Part shown: piece after piece, positions 47,011 to 58,694 of the stretch
Layout of the letters: the number at the start of each line of letters is the position of its first letter
How positions within the stretch are numbered: the first letter of the stretch is position 1
NCBI GenBank assembly: GCA_013350335.1
Contig: CM023539.1
Span: 67,987,449-68,051,448, forward strand
Origin: Chimonanthus salicifolius
Taxonomy: Eukaryota > Streptophyta > Magnoliopsida > Laurales > Calycanthaceae
Length of the DNA stretch: 64,000 bases
Direction of reading: 5' to 3'
The notes under the pieces: model-generated
What the model was told of the DNA's origin: nothing
Seen by the model: only the letters and a program-made list of their open reading frames with translations
Databases searched by the model: none
Program-made: the position numbers and the translations under genes

Positions 47011-50000
47011 CTACAGCTTTGATGCTGCATCCTTGTCAAGAAACCAGGTCAATTCCCCATTTTCAGGTGAAACCATTTGAACAGGCAGTGAAACAGAAGC
47101 CTGCTCATTCCCCAGAGTCGTATGCACTGGTCCAGCTAAACCAGCTCCAGTCAGCACAAGAGCGATATATGCAGCTGAGTTAATCACTGGGAATGTAAAG
47201 GTTATTCGTTCTGGTGGGGGTTTGGGAGAGTCCTTTATACAGGTCACCCACTTCTGATTCTCATTGATGAGAGGATGCCCAGGGAAAAGAGATGCCACAT
47301 GACCATCTGGGCCCATTCCCAGTAGCATGAGATCAAATCTAGGGAACCCATTAGAAGCTGATACATCAATCACACCTTTCTTAACCAAGTGCTTCAGACA
47401 GGTCTCATAATCATCAGCAGCACCCTCAGCAGAGAGAGAATCATTGATGGCATAAACCTGACCAGGAAGCATTTGGACCTGCCATTTCCAGAGAATTAAT
47501 GAATTAACATGGAAGCAACAAAAAAGACTTCATAGCAGGTTGGGTTTCGCAAATGGATAAAATCTTTTGATTAATGGAATATTTATCCACTTTCTGTAGC
47601 CTCTTTTTTTCTCAGAAGGATGATGAAAAGAAGGTAATCACTAAACAAGCTGGTACATATACCATGGTAAACTTTACATTCGACCCATCCCCCTATACAA
47701 GAAAAAGAACTAAATGTATATTAGGCAGCCAAAAATAGTCCCCCCTCAAACATTCCATTTCCCCTGACACCGTTTGCAAATACCTACCAACCCAGCAAAA
47801 AGAAAATCCAAAAACAAAAAATGGTAATAACAATAAAAATTAATCTGCTACACGATTAACTGATCTCCCGACACGATGGAAAGTGAACTCTAAAGCACCA
47901 GGCAGCTCCCAAAATTTCTCTTACTATCATATGCAATCTCCATGGCACCTTGCATTTTCTAGCAGTCTGCTTAATGTTCTCTGGATCTTCTTCTAGCAGA
48001 AACTTTTGTAAATAAAGAGAAGAATTCAAAGATCTCAAGTACCTGGTTTTCCATGTCGGTGATATTGTTGTCTGAAGTGATGAAAGCCATTATCACGACT
48101 TTTCAAACCTATCTCTAAAGGGTGCTTAATATCAAAGACTGGGAGCACTCAAATACTTTCAAGGTATTGTCATTACAAGAATACTCAAAAATGCTTTCTG
48201 AGTTGTCTATGTTGACAATATTGTTACAACAACTGATGAAGCCACTATTAGATCTGTTTGAGCTTATCTTCAAAAGGGTGCTTAACATCAATGATTTGGG
48301 AACACTCAAATAGCTTTTAGGTATTTTAAGTCACCTGCTCTTCCAAGAGAATATATTTGCTCGATAGAAGTATACCTTCGGTCTTCTTAGAGACATTAGC
48401 AATCTTGATTGACAGCCCATAGACACTCCTTTGGAGCCTAATAGTAAACTTAGAAAAGAAAGATGGTAGACTTCTACCAGAGCCCAGATCTAATATGAAG
48501 ATAGTATACAAAATAAAATGAAGAGTTTTGATCTCTCATGTTTCACCTTGTAAGTCAAAATATGCATGTGCCGCACACATAATTTGGATGTTGTTACTAG
48601 GATCTTATGATACATTATGCCTATGTTTGATAAGTGGATTTAAAACTCGGGATTTCTTGGGGAACTTGTAAACAAGGGGTTTCCCACAGGTACAGAAACA
48701 CCCTACTTTTACTTCCTATTTTAAATCACTCTTTTTGATAATTTCAAGGCGAAGAACTTCAGAATATCTAAGGAACTTAAATCCGCTCGTAGGTCCCATC
48801 AATTACTGTTGCAACCAAAAGGACCATTTTTAAATATAATGGGGGCATTTGGAATGGTCAAAGAAGGTAGGGCAGGGAGCATAGAACTGATTTTTCCACC
48901 TATTGTTGGGAAATGCAACTCTCTCTTTGGAGAGTGTTTGTTTATCTAGGTGCTCAAGTTCCCTTACTTTTGATAATCAAACAGGTAACTTCAACCCCTC
49001 AAAGTGAGTTGAAAACTTGAAATTCTCCACCCCAACCTACCCCCCAAAGCACCCATTCCCCACCAAATCCCCAACCACCACACCACCTCTTCCAAAAAAA
49101 AGAGAAAAAACCAAATCCAAACAAACCCTAATAGTTCTCCAAGGTGTGGATAACTATACTTCTCCAATAATCATTGATCATCCATACATGGCTTCTACCA
49201 TGCTCATTGAGCAAGCCCTCCTAATTATTGGTGCTCTACCACTATCCAATACATGTTCACTAGTAGGAATCTAAGCACCTAAAAGAGTGAGAAACAATCC
49301 ATCGTTGCCAAATCATGTAGAATGCTACTCAGAAACTCCTCTGAATGAAGCACCTGAAGACAAAATGGTGTTTTCTAACTACAAGTCCTATCTCCTTGGG
49401 TTTAGACATTCAAGCTGCCATTTATATTTCTTCCAATCTAGTTTTTCATAAGAGAAGAAAACATATAGAGGTGAATTGTCATTTTATAAAAGATAAGATC
49501 ATTTCCAAGGAGATTGTCACTCTTTATGTTAAATCAAAAGATCAATTAGTTGATCTTGGTCGTGGTCATCACCATCATCATTTTCATTCATCAACCATTA
49601 TCCCATCTATTTGGGTCAATTTTTTGTGTCCGATTCTTCCATTCGTTCCTACTTCCTATCAAAGACCGTATCCTCCATTTACTCTACAGTCAGCATGTCT
49701 GCCCTTCTCTCCTCCCCCTCCCACTCCTCTTTTCTCTTGTAATGGCGTTGTTTTTGCTTGCCTACAAACTTGTCGAGACCATCTTAGACAAGCTTCTCTC
49801 ATTTTCTCATCTATTACAATTATCTTTAAGGTCCCTTGATGCAATCATTTTTGCTCTAAACTTTGGCTGATTTGAACATACCCAAAGAGCATTTACATGT
49901 CATTGTTGACAAGACATCCATGCCTCATCTTGAGGGGGAATGCCATAACCTATAGGAAACAATGACTTGTCCCTAGGGAACATTTATTTGCACATAGTTT

Positions 50001-53000
50001 CCTAGGAAAATTAATTAGGAACTTGAATTTCAAGGCCAAAATATTATTTTTGTTAAGTCCTGTAGTAAGTTGATGTGTTCTGGTGAGGCTCCTTGGGTGA
50101 ATCCTAGAATTTGGAAGGGTGTTTCTCCTCTAAAGGTGAAGGTATTCGGGTGGCTTGCAAGCCTAGAGAAAATCTTGACGATTGATTATTTGAGGTTGAG
50201 AAGAGTGATGATTGTGAATGCTTGTCATCTTTGTTTGTCTAATGCGGTGTCAGTGAACCATCTCCTCCTTCATTGTAGTTTTGCTTTGAAGGTTTGCTAT
50301 CATTTCTTTCAGCTGTTAAGGGTGGCCTTCTGTGTCCCGAAAACCTGTGTTGATTTGGTCAATGAAGAAATGCTTCTAGTGGGAACTTCTTTTCGAAGAA
50401 ATCTTTGGGTTGTGACTGTTTTGTGTATTGTATGGTCCATTTGGTTGGAGAGAGGTAAAAGGGTTTTTCAGGGTAAGGAGTGCATTGTCTAGCATATTAT
50501 TGGTGTGATTAAATGCCGAGTTGCTTGGTGGATGGTGGGTTCTGACAAATTTTGGGGGATTAGTATTTCTGATATTTGTAGGGATTGGGCTTCGGTGAAT
50601 TTTGTTCAGCCTCATTTGGACCTAGCTTCGTATGTTGCTTGGTTCCCTCGAAGTTAGGCTTCTAAAGCTTAATTTTGTCGATAGTGGTATTCGAGAGATT
50701 GGTTAAGCTGGTTATGGTGGAGTAATTCGAAATAGTTCTGGCAAGACTTTGATTTATTTTGCTGGTCCTCTCCCAAATGGTTCAATATTGGACGTAGAAT
50801 TGCATGCTTTATGGCGAGGGGTTCTGAAGTTGGAAGAGCTTGGAGCCTAGGGGAGTGTTTTAGAAGGAGATTCTAAGATTATTATTGACTGGGCTTTGGG
50901 TTCTTTATGTCCATGGCTTTACTTAGATAAAGTGGAAACAAACAGTTCTAAAGTTGGTGGGTCCATCATCATACATATCCTGAATAATTTTTATGGAATC
51001 ATTAGGTATACACTTAGTTACAAAGTACTCCAAATCATATTCCTTGGCACTCTATCATAAGCTTTTTCCAGGTCAATAAAAACTATGTCCAGGTTCTTTC
51101 TCTTTCCCATAAATCTCTCTATGAGTTGTTTTAGTACAAGTAGAAAGATTACTTCCATTGTTGACCTACCTGACATAAACTCAAAATTAATTTTTTGACA
51201 TACTTGACTTCTGCCTTAGACGAACTTCTATTATCCTCTTCCCAAGTTCAATCGCACAACAATTTGTGCAAGTTTGAACATCTCCTTTGTTCTTATAAAA
51301 AGGGACTACTATATTTTTGCCCCAATAAAGCAAATGCTAATGTGCAATAAGAATTAGTGTATAAATTCGGTCACATAAACTAATACTTTTCAAAAAATAA
51401 ATAATAGTAGTAATAATAGAATCGAAACTTCCATACAAGGTACCAACTGTATTTATACATTGATATTATATCAAATCTGTTCATACATCAAAAGCCAATC
51501 ATTGAAGAAATCAAAGTTCTTTCAAAAGATCACTGAGAAAGTGTGCATGAGAGAAATGACCAATTGCATCACTCCTTTTAGTTTGTATGTAGAGAGAGAG
51601 AGATTGCATATATCAAAACCCTATCAAATGGCTGAATGCGAATCTCAGTAGCACAGTTTTTATTTCAAAGAATTGGGGATTTCCACCACTTTAAAGTGGT
51701 TGATTGCAACAAATAAAGTCCTCAACACAGTAGTAAACTTCGCAATAATGGTGATGAGGGCATCACATCGAGATTTAGGAAAAAGGGTCATATTGTTTTT
51801 TATTGAGGCAAATGGGGAAGTAAACCATCGAATTTGGGCTCCAAATTGGCGGACTCAATGTATGTGAATCCCACCGATTATAAAGGGACCCATATGGACC
51901 TGACTAGCACGAGCAACAGTCAACTCGACCGAGTTTTCAATCAACTCAGCTATGCAAACCAACCGAGTTTCAGCCGGGCCATGCAATTCCACTAAGTCCA
52001 GACGTGATCGGCCTGAGATCACTACAAATTTGCCAATTTTCATCACCGACTCAACTACTTGAACTGAACTGCCAAAATTAGTGATCAGACTCAGCAGGGA
52101 ATAAGTTCAGGCAGCGCCAACCCATCCCATCCTACCAAGTTTTGCCCGAGTCAGTGCCGAGTTGAGCAAACCATTGCAAGGTTGTGTTTTCCAAGTTTTC
52201 TAAACCATGTGGACTACACCAACTCAACATGGTGAAAACAGCGCCCCAGCCAATCAACCCAGCCTTCTTTCTTCCAAACAGTCGTCTCTCAAAATACTTG
52301 GATCTCCTTGCAACTTAGCTTGAAAATCAACCGAACGTCCTAGGCCTACCGAGTCAAGGTGTTCAGCAACACCGCTGTTTTAATTTTATTTTTTTGTGTT
52401 ATTTGAACCAGCTGAGTCAGCGCATCGAAAGCTGAAAACTCAATCCCTTGAAACCCAGTAGGGCGTAGGATGACTCCTAGCCATGCATCCACCGACTCCG
52501 TTCCACCAGACCAGCAACACCTCAGTGTTATCTGAGCAAGCTGAGTCAACTGAAGCAGCAAGGACGTGGCCCAAATCCCAGCCATTCAATTAGACCTCTA
52601 ACCGAGTTGGAACGGCCGAGAGCATGCACCCAAGACATGGCAAATTTTTTATCAAGTCTGAGTGATTTTTTATTTTTATTTTTTGTTTCTTCAAACTTAA
52701 GAAACCTATATAAGGTGGATTTGGAGCCAAGAGGAGAATCAGAGGAAGAGAAGGAGAAAGAATCGAGATAAAAAAAAAAAAAGGAGAGAATTTCGAGTGA
52801 GTTCAAACGGCTTTGAGTCTAGTCCGAGTTGGGACGACTGGGTCCGAGCTGGGACATTTCGAGTACGAGTCGAAACGATTCGAGTCCGAGTTGAGATCAT
52901 TCAAGTCTAAGTCAGGATGATTCGAGTCTTAGTTGAAGCACTCGAGTCTGAGCCAGGACGATTTGAGTCCGAATCGGGATGCAGCAACTGAGAGCGGGAT

Positions 53001-54802
53001 CTAAGTTATCTCTTGTATTTGTAAGTGGTTACTAAATTGAGGCTAGTATTATTCGGCGTTGATTGAATCAAATGAGATTTTCTTTTGTATTTAAATTAAG
53101 TTCATTTTTGGATTGCAACTCGTATATTTGTTTTTCAATCAAGTGTATTAGAAGTCCGGGACAATTTGTTCCTTGAAATGTCTGTGTAGCATTCCTCGTG
53201 GAAGGGAGCACATCCAGCCGACGCTGATATGACCCCATATTGTCTGTGTGGTTTGTTAGATAATTCAATTGGATTGCTATATCGGGCTACATTTTGGTAC
53301 TAGAGCTTCCTGTAGCACGCATTTGGTACATCACCACATCGAACGGAAGCTCGTTTACTTATACATCACATATTGTACGTCCAATTTACAACATTGGGCT
53401 ACATCAAATAGTAACCAGAAGTTCAGTTCACAAAGAAAAAAGGTATCCAGGAAATCGAGTAAGCACAGAGGACCATAGACAGAAACTTCTGAAGAAACAG
53501 AAAGAGAGTCTCTTCTACCTTTGAGAGAAACCCATCGTAAGCAAGTTTATAGTTGCTGTCATCGTGAGCTTTTGGGACAACTCTCTCATCCACCCAAAAG
53601 ATGTGCCATTTTGCCCACTCAACAGATTCAACATAAGGAGGCTCTAACAGTTTCCTGCAATTTCAACAGAAACAATAAAGAGAATGAAATTGCTAAATAT
53701 CCAATTCTCCATCTGAAGATTCCAACATCACTGTCTCAAAATGATAAGGGGAAAAAGAGATGCCACCCCATTTGAGTTTTCAACAACAGCTCAAATGAGA
53801 ACAAAAGTTAGCTTCATCTTAATGCATGGAATCAAAACACTTTTCTGAAAAATAACAATCTTTTAACCAGTAACAAAAATGAATTTAACCATGTTTTGTT
53901 AAAATTGGCTAGTTTCTAAGCAAGTGCTTCCCTTCAATGCATCCAAATTCTAAACCGAGCTCAGCAAACAGTTGGATGCCAAACGCCATGAAAGACAAAT
54001 TACAATATAAAGATAAAAACATGGCTATCTGGATTGCTGGATTGCTGGATCGTGGTATGCAGGTCACGATTTGCGGGTGACAATGATCCGAGCTAGCTGG
54101 GGGTAGAATACATGTGAAAAATTAAATACTTACTGTATTTCGCTCAAGGTATTAAATAAAGACAAAAGTGTTAAATATTTACAATATTTTTCACGTATTT
54201 TCACAAATATCATTAGAAAATGTATACTTGTAAAATAATAATACTGATTCCCAGTTACATGGGTTTGAACAACCTATGAATCTTGGCTAACAATAAATTC
54301 TGATCTAGAACCATAGGTCGTATATAGATCAATTGACTGAAAAGATTCTAAGGGAAATATTCAAGATTTTAAGATAGCCTCTTCCAAATGTGTAAATTCC
54401 AACACCGGATGAAATTAGATATTTAAAAATAAATAAAAAATCAAACCTGAGGGATTCGATGAGAGATCCACCGGACAAAACAACAGTAAAAGCGCCCCTT
54501 TCTCTGATGCATTTTTCAGACAAATCAGCAGTGTATTTGGCCAAGGACACGGAGAGTTCTTCCTCACCTTCGAAGACGAGCAAGTTCCCTTTGCCTTTTG
54601 CGGTGGAGGTCGCCATTTGAGCCGTGGACCGCTGCGATTTCAAAGAGGGTGCCTTGGGATTGGAAAGGGACCTTGAAATGAAGAAAGGGAAATGGGTTTT
54701 GGAGGGAAGAAACGGTCGGATGAGAGGAACGGAGGGAAAGGGCCGTCGTACTTAAGGGAGGTTGGCAGCAAATGAGAACCACACCGAGGAGGACAATGCC
54801 AT
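47011..54802 (-). CDS. 6-phosphogluconolactonase paralogue (copy B) with a stop in the transit peptide
   Basis: Exons: 54447-54802, 53519-53654 and 47011-47478, with the same splice sites and phases as copy A. The original ATG (54802) opens MALSSS, but codon 17 is TAA (54754-54752) where copy A has TCA. After it the transit-peptide frame stays open and unshifted. The next in-frame ATG (54616, MATSTAKGKGN) would give 257 residues with all catalytic motifs (SGGSL, WVDERVVP, GMGPDGH) and the C-terminal SKL. Intron 2 is 6.0 kb. Changes include Lys to Glu after SGGSLI, GAGKAG to GAGLAG, and Thr to Leu in the C-terminal WFTDKD block. It may be a cytosolic or peroxisomal enzyme, or an early pseudogene; the sequence alone cannot decide. 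Confidence 0.88.
49399..49560 (+). mobile_element. Ty1/copia RNase H remnant, unit B
   Basis: DIQAAIYISSNLVFHKRRKH, then IEVNCHFIKDKIISKE and VKSKDQLVDL. This is the conserved copia RNase H C-terminal block. It is truncated after DQLVDL and inserted in 6PGL intron 2 before the duplication. Confidence 0.85.
50070..50960 (+). mobile_element. LINE fragment, unit B: zf-RVT and RNase H parts
   Basis: An open 140-codon stretch gives PLKVKVFGWLASLEKILTID, CHLCLSNAVSVNHLLLHC (the Cys-Cys-His-Cys set of zf-RVT) and a WSIWLERGKRVFQGK end. It is followed after stops by AGYGGVIRNSSGKTLIYFAG and LEGDSKIIIDWALGS. Uninterrupted counterpart of 39010-40215. Confidence 0.85.
51060..51325 (-). mobile_element. 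RTE-type LINE RT fragment, unit B
   Basis: Same minus-strand RT blocks as unit A (KNKGDVQTC, FMSGRSTMEVIFLL), with stops. Confidence 0.75.
51870..53306 (+). mobile_element. LTR with adjoining primer-binding site, unit B
   Basis: Counterpart of 41148-42530. It ends GGGCTACA at 53291, with TGGTACTAGAGC at 53295-53306. Its internal 20-bp minisatellite (about 52815-52985) has about two more units than unit A. Confidence 0.55.
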
Positions 54803-54837
54803 TGTTGCTACCTTCCTTTTTTATAAGAGAGGGGAAA

Positions 54838-54911
54838 ACCAGGAAAGTTGGGCGGGCCGAAGACCAGGAAAGTTGGGCGGGCCGAAGACCAGGAAAGTTG
54901 GGTGGGCCGAG
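54838..54911. repeat. 25-bp tandem repeat, three units, upstream of 6PGL copy B
   Basis: Units at 54838-54862, 54863-54887 and 54888-54911; one unit more than in front of copy A. They overlap the likely promoter or leader of copy B. Confidence 0.88.
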
Positions 54912-55124
54912 TTGGCGTGGCTTCAAATCAGGAATGAGCCGTGAAGAACAAGGGCCAGTTTTGCGTTTTCCACACCGATCCAAGAGCGCCCAATTTATGA
55001 AGTATCAACCCAAATCTGACTCGGGGATTTCTTGATCCACTTTTGATTGTTGGATAGGTTTAAGTTAACCATGATTTAAAAGTTTAAAAAATTAAATTTT
55101 AAGTTTTTTAATTCTTTTTTTTAT

Positions 55125-55235
55125 TATTATTGGAAAGTAAAACTTTGAGCACAGCGCTACTAAACCCTCATTAAGATGACGTCCACAACCCATGGATAGC
55201 CCTTTGGGCCTTTCATTAGGGTGAAGACCAGCCAT
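55125..55235 (-). repeat. 3' part of a tRNA-derived SINE at the right edge of unit B
   Basis: On the minus strand GGGCTATCCATGG, GGACGTCATCTTAATGAGGG and TTTAGTAGCGCTGTGCTC follow the order of the 16.2- and 44.4-kb copies. The A/B-box head is not seen. Confidence 0.6.
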
Positions 55236-55422
55236 TTTGGTGGTTGTGATAATTAAGATTCGGTCTCCTTCTAAATTGACATTGAAAAGATGTGTAGTGC
55301 ACCTTAAAGACTTCAAGTTTTCAACATGTGATCAAGCACTTGAAGAACATATTCTCCTCCCTTCATTCCCAATTTTTACATCTGATGTCTGCACGCGTCA
55401 ATCTACGAGCGAGAGATATTTA

Positions 55423-55580
55423 TCTTTTTTATGATCAAAGTGTACACATCTCGTAGAGCACTCGACTAATTCTATAGACCCTGAGTAACTCTATGAAGAA
55501 TGGTCTTCGAAGTGGGAATCCAACTCAGAACTTTTGTTTTCTGAGATGGGTTCTTGACCATCACTCCAATTCCTTTAGAT
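55423..55580 (-). repeat. SINE, TTGATCATAAAA-tailed family (copy 4, minus)
   Basis: The minus strand reads ACCCATCTCAGAAAAC, GAGTTGGATTCCCAC, CATAGAGTTACTCAGG and ends CACTTTGATCATAAAAAAG. Confidence 0.7.
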
Positions 55581-56394
55581 TACTCGAGCGAGAGATTGTT
55601 CATTAATTTTTCAACTGATTATAATTTTTTGAGTAGAATGTGCAAAAGTGACATGGATCAAGGAGTGGGTCGAAGTTTTTTCTCATTTAATTATCTTAAT
55701 TTTGTGATTTTGGATGTTAAAAAATATAATTTTATAAGCTAATGATTTTTTCATAACTCATCTCATAGTGCCTCCATGATTAACGGAGCAGTTTTTCTAT
55801 CATCTCATTGTCTATGTAGTCTCTTACATATTTAATTTAATTTAATTATACTTATATGGGGCCTAATTTATTTTCTTGGGTTTTAAAAAAAAATGACTAC
55901 TTGAATTTGCTTATTTTTACGAGACAACGGAAAAAAACAAGAGAATGTCTTGCTGCTCTCTGATGCAAGTGTTGATAGGCTTGATACTAGTGGTTTTGAT
56001 TGAAGACGTAGAGCCAACACTCTTCTCTCAAGTTTCTTACCGTTAAAAGTTTAAAATCAAATAATAAGATAATTTTTTTATATTATATCCAATTATATAG
56101 AATTTAAGATACATTTAGAAAAAAGATTTTACTATCAAAGCTCACGAGCCTCTCACTAGAGTGTTATTTTAATATGTTAATATTAAGTTCAAGTTATTAT
56201 TTTTTGAATTAAACTAATTTTAATTTAGACCATCCAATTCAGATTGAGTTAAATTAGATCTTTTATCAATGTATGTGACTAAATAGATAAAGATTATATA
56301 TATTCTATTGATATATTCCAAGCAAAGACGCAATGTAAAAAAATTCCTTTGTGACTAAAACATAATAACTATTAAAATTTTAGTCTAAAAAATA

Positions 56395-56637
56395 GGTCAG
56401 CCATCTTAACACAAGCAAAATATGTTAGGAAACACATGATAAGGTGAAATTCTCATTTTACCCTTACCGGTATACCGTTCATCAATTACAGGTGTACCGT
56501 TAACATGCCGCTTTACGTATATGTTATTCGTGTCGGTACACCGGTACTTGAAGAGCAGTGTATCGGTAGAGATAAAATGAGAATTTGATTTACCCCATGT
56601 CTCCTAATAAATTTTGCCCGTGTTAAGATGGACGTCC
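56395..56637. mobile_element. long-TIR palindromic MITE
   Basis: Two inverted arms of about 85 bp (CCATCTTAACACAAGCAAAA from 56401 and the inverse ending GTGTTAAGATGG at 56631). The arms continue through AAATTCTCATTTTACCC and ACCGGTATACCG. Flanks aaaaaata and aaaagata are a possible 8-bp duplication. The superfamily (hAT or Mutator) is uncertain. Confidence 0.75.
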
Positions 56638-56707
56638 AAAAGATATTGACTAAAGACATAAAAACGAGAAGTATATATATAAGATAATTTGGGCCTGATA
56701 AGTTATA

Positions 56708-56896
56708 CTCTCTCCGTCCCATTTTAATTGTCTCATTTGAAAGATTTGTATTTTTTAAGGAACTCTCTACATAAGGCTAGTACTCTATGTGATTTCATCT
56801 ATTTTCAACACATTTTTATACTACTCTAATATAAATGAGAACTATTTTGGGACAATTCAAAAATTCATATAAGATAACTAATTTGGGACAGAGGGA
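56708..56896. mobile_element. Stowaway MITE (Tc1/mariner)
   Basis: Starts CTCTCTCCGTCCCATTTTAA and ends TTTGGGACAGAGGGA, with TA on each side (56706-56707 and 56897-56898). These are the Stowaway terminal motif and TA target. Confidence 0.9.
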
Positions 56897-57171
56897 TAAT
56901 AAATCATACCTCGATTTAGATCTAAATTAAAAAAAAAAATTATTTTTTTTTATCTAAATCAAACTCTTATTTTAAAGCGGTTCAATGGGCTTGACTATAT
57001 TTTAAACCCAGTTGGTCGAATTCAGAATGACTCATACTCAAATTCACAGCTTAAATGTTATTGAAAGCATATTCTAAAAATTTTAAAAGAAAATGTCTAA
57101 ATTTTTTATAAAGTAGGAACTAATACAGGAACACTTCTCATCGCTCTCCCTCTTAAATTACTAAGCGCAAC

Positions 57172-57940
57172 CAAGGCCATTTTAATCGATCGATACAGGC
57201 GATAATTCGCCCAATATGTGGCAGGTAGTATCGGCCGATACTATATATTATCCACCAATACAATTTTTGTTTTTAATTTTTCTAAAAAAGCCATTTTCAT
57301 CACCTTTTAAGTAGAATTTTACTTTGGGTTTAATTTTAAGAAAGTTCAGAAGCAATTTCTTTAAGTGTAAACTGACTACTTTGAGTTATTTTCATCAATT
57401 TGAAATTTGCCTCTAAGATAATCTCAAAATAAGGGTTTTTAAAAATTATTTTAATAAAATAATATTCAGTTTTATTTAATTCAATGACGATGTCATAATA
57501 TGATTAATATAGTTTCTAGGGTGTCCATGTGATTTTACAAGTTTTTTTTTAAAAAAAATTATTGAAAGTCAAGTTTGTAATATTTTTTTTTTTTGAAAAA
57601 AAAAATAATGAAATAATGTACTTTTTTTATGAAATTAAATGAAGAGACTCTGATGTGATTTATATATTTTCTAATATCCCAACATTTTTATGAATGTCAA
57701 TTTTTTTACAATAAAAAGATTATTAATTATTTTAAAAGATGCATGTCATATGGTGTTTCCTCATATTAATCTCCTATTTTCTAAAAATTTTAATATATAT
57801 ATATATATATATATATTATTAGCTTCAATATTTCAAGTATTTTTTTAATAAAATGCTCAAACAAGGTTTTCTATTTTCCTATTTTTCTAGAGAAAATTAG
57901 TGTCGGTGATACATATCAGCGGTATTCATTTGAACCCTTG
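57172..57940. mobile_element. hAT-like element, GCCGATATC family (copy 6), 769 bp
   Basis: Starts CAAGGCCATTTTAATCGATC and ends TTCATTTGAACCCTTG. The flanks agcgcaac and attgcaac match at 6 of 8 positions. The GATACAGGCGAT and TATCGGCCGATAC motifs are near the left end and GTCGGTGATACATATCAGCGG near the right. The AT-rich middle is much longer than in other copies. Confidence 0.65.
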
Positions 57941-57948
57941 ATTGCAAC

Positions 57949-58694
57949 AAGTTGATTGGAATTACTTCAACTAATGTCCCCAAAATTTTGGATTTTTTAT
58001 TAAATTTTAAAGTATTAATATTAGAACTTGAAATGAACTACTATGACCAAACTATTAAAATATTTTTGTTTAAGTGAATTGTTTTGTAAGAGAAGATTTA
58101 AAATATCAAATGAGTCAATCCTTTTTAATTCAAAGAATCTAAGTAAGGATTTTTTTTAATATTAAAATACATGTTAGTTTATTGAAAAAATTTGAGACGT
58201 CCGTCCAAAATAGACGACTAACAATTACTTCATCTATTTAAAATTGACACATTTAGAAAATAAACAAACAAAATAAGATAAATGTTCTTCAAAAGATTAA
58301 ATTACACGTTCAAATTGATCAAAGATTTTTTTTAAAAAAATCAACGCGTTTGTTAAATTAATGAAATAAATTATTAAAATCTAATGTATTAAAGAGTCCC
58401 AAAATATTAATACATGAATCAATGAAACAGACATATCTCACGTAAGTTTTTTCTTTTTAAATTCTGTTCAAATCTCACAGCTTACATGCAATCAGCAAAT
58501 AATAAAGAAAAGATAATTAAAAAAAATAAAAATGAAAGAAACTTGAAGAAAGAAAATGAACAATTTATTAAAATGAGAAAATAATGATGCATATTTCTTC
58601 CAGCAGAGAAACCTTACAAATTGTTTCCCAGAATTTGAAAGTAAGAAAACAAAGAAATAAGAAAGCACATGAATCAGTAGAAGAAAGAAAATCC
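57949..58694. other. AT-rich 3' flank of the MADS-box gene
   Basis: No further gene seen. It should contain the MADS transcript end, but no single poly-A signal can be chosen. Confidence 0.4.

Larger units (their letters stand above)
44885..55125. repeat. tandem segmental duplication, unit B (6PGL copy B)
   Basis: Same order and orientation as unit A. B-specific sequence includes the MITE at 45071-45400 and about 250 bp at 49449-49700 that unit A lost together with the LTR-element insertion. Confidence 0.93.

Noticed and set aside
49345..49839. A 164-codon open frame in unit B as a gene
   Set aside because: Only about 55 residues are meaningful and they are the copia RNase H end; the rest is intron sequence.
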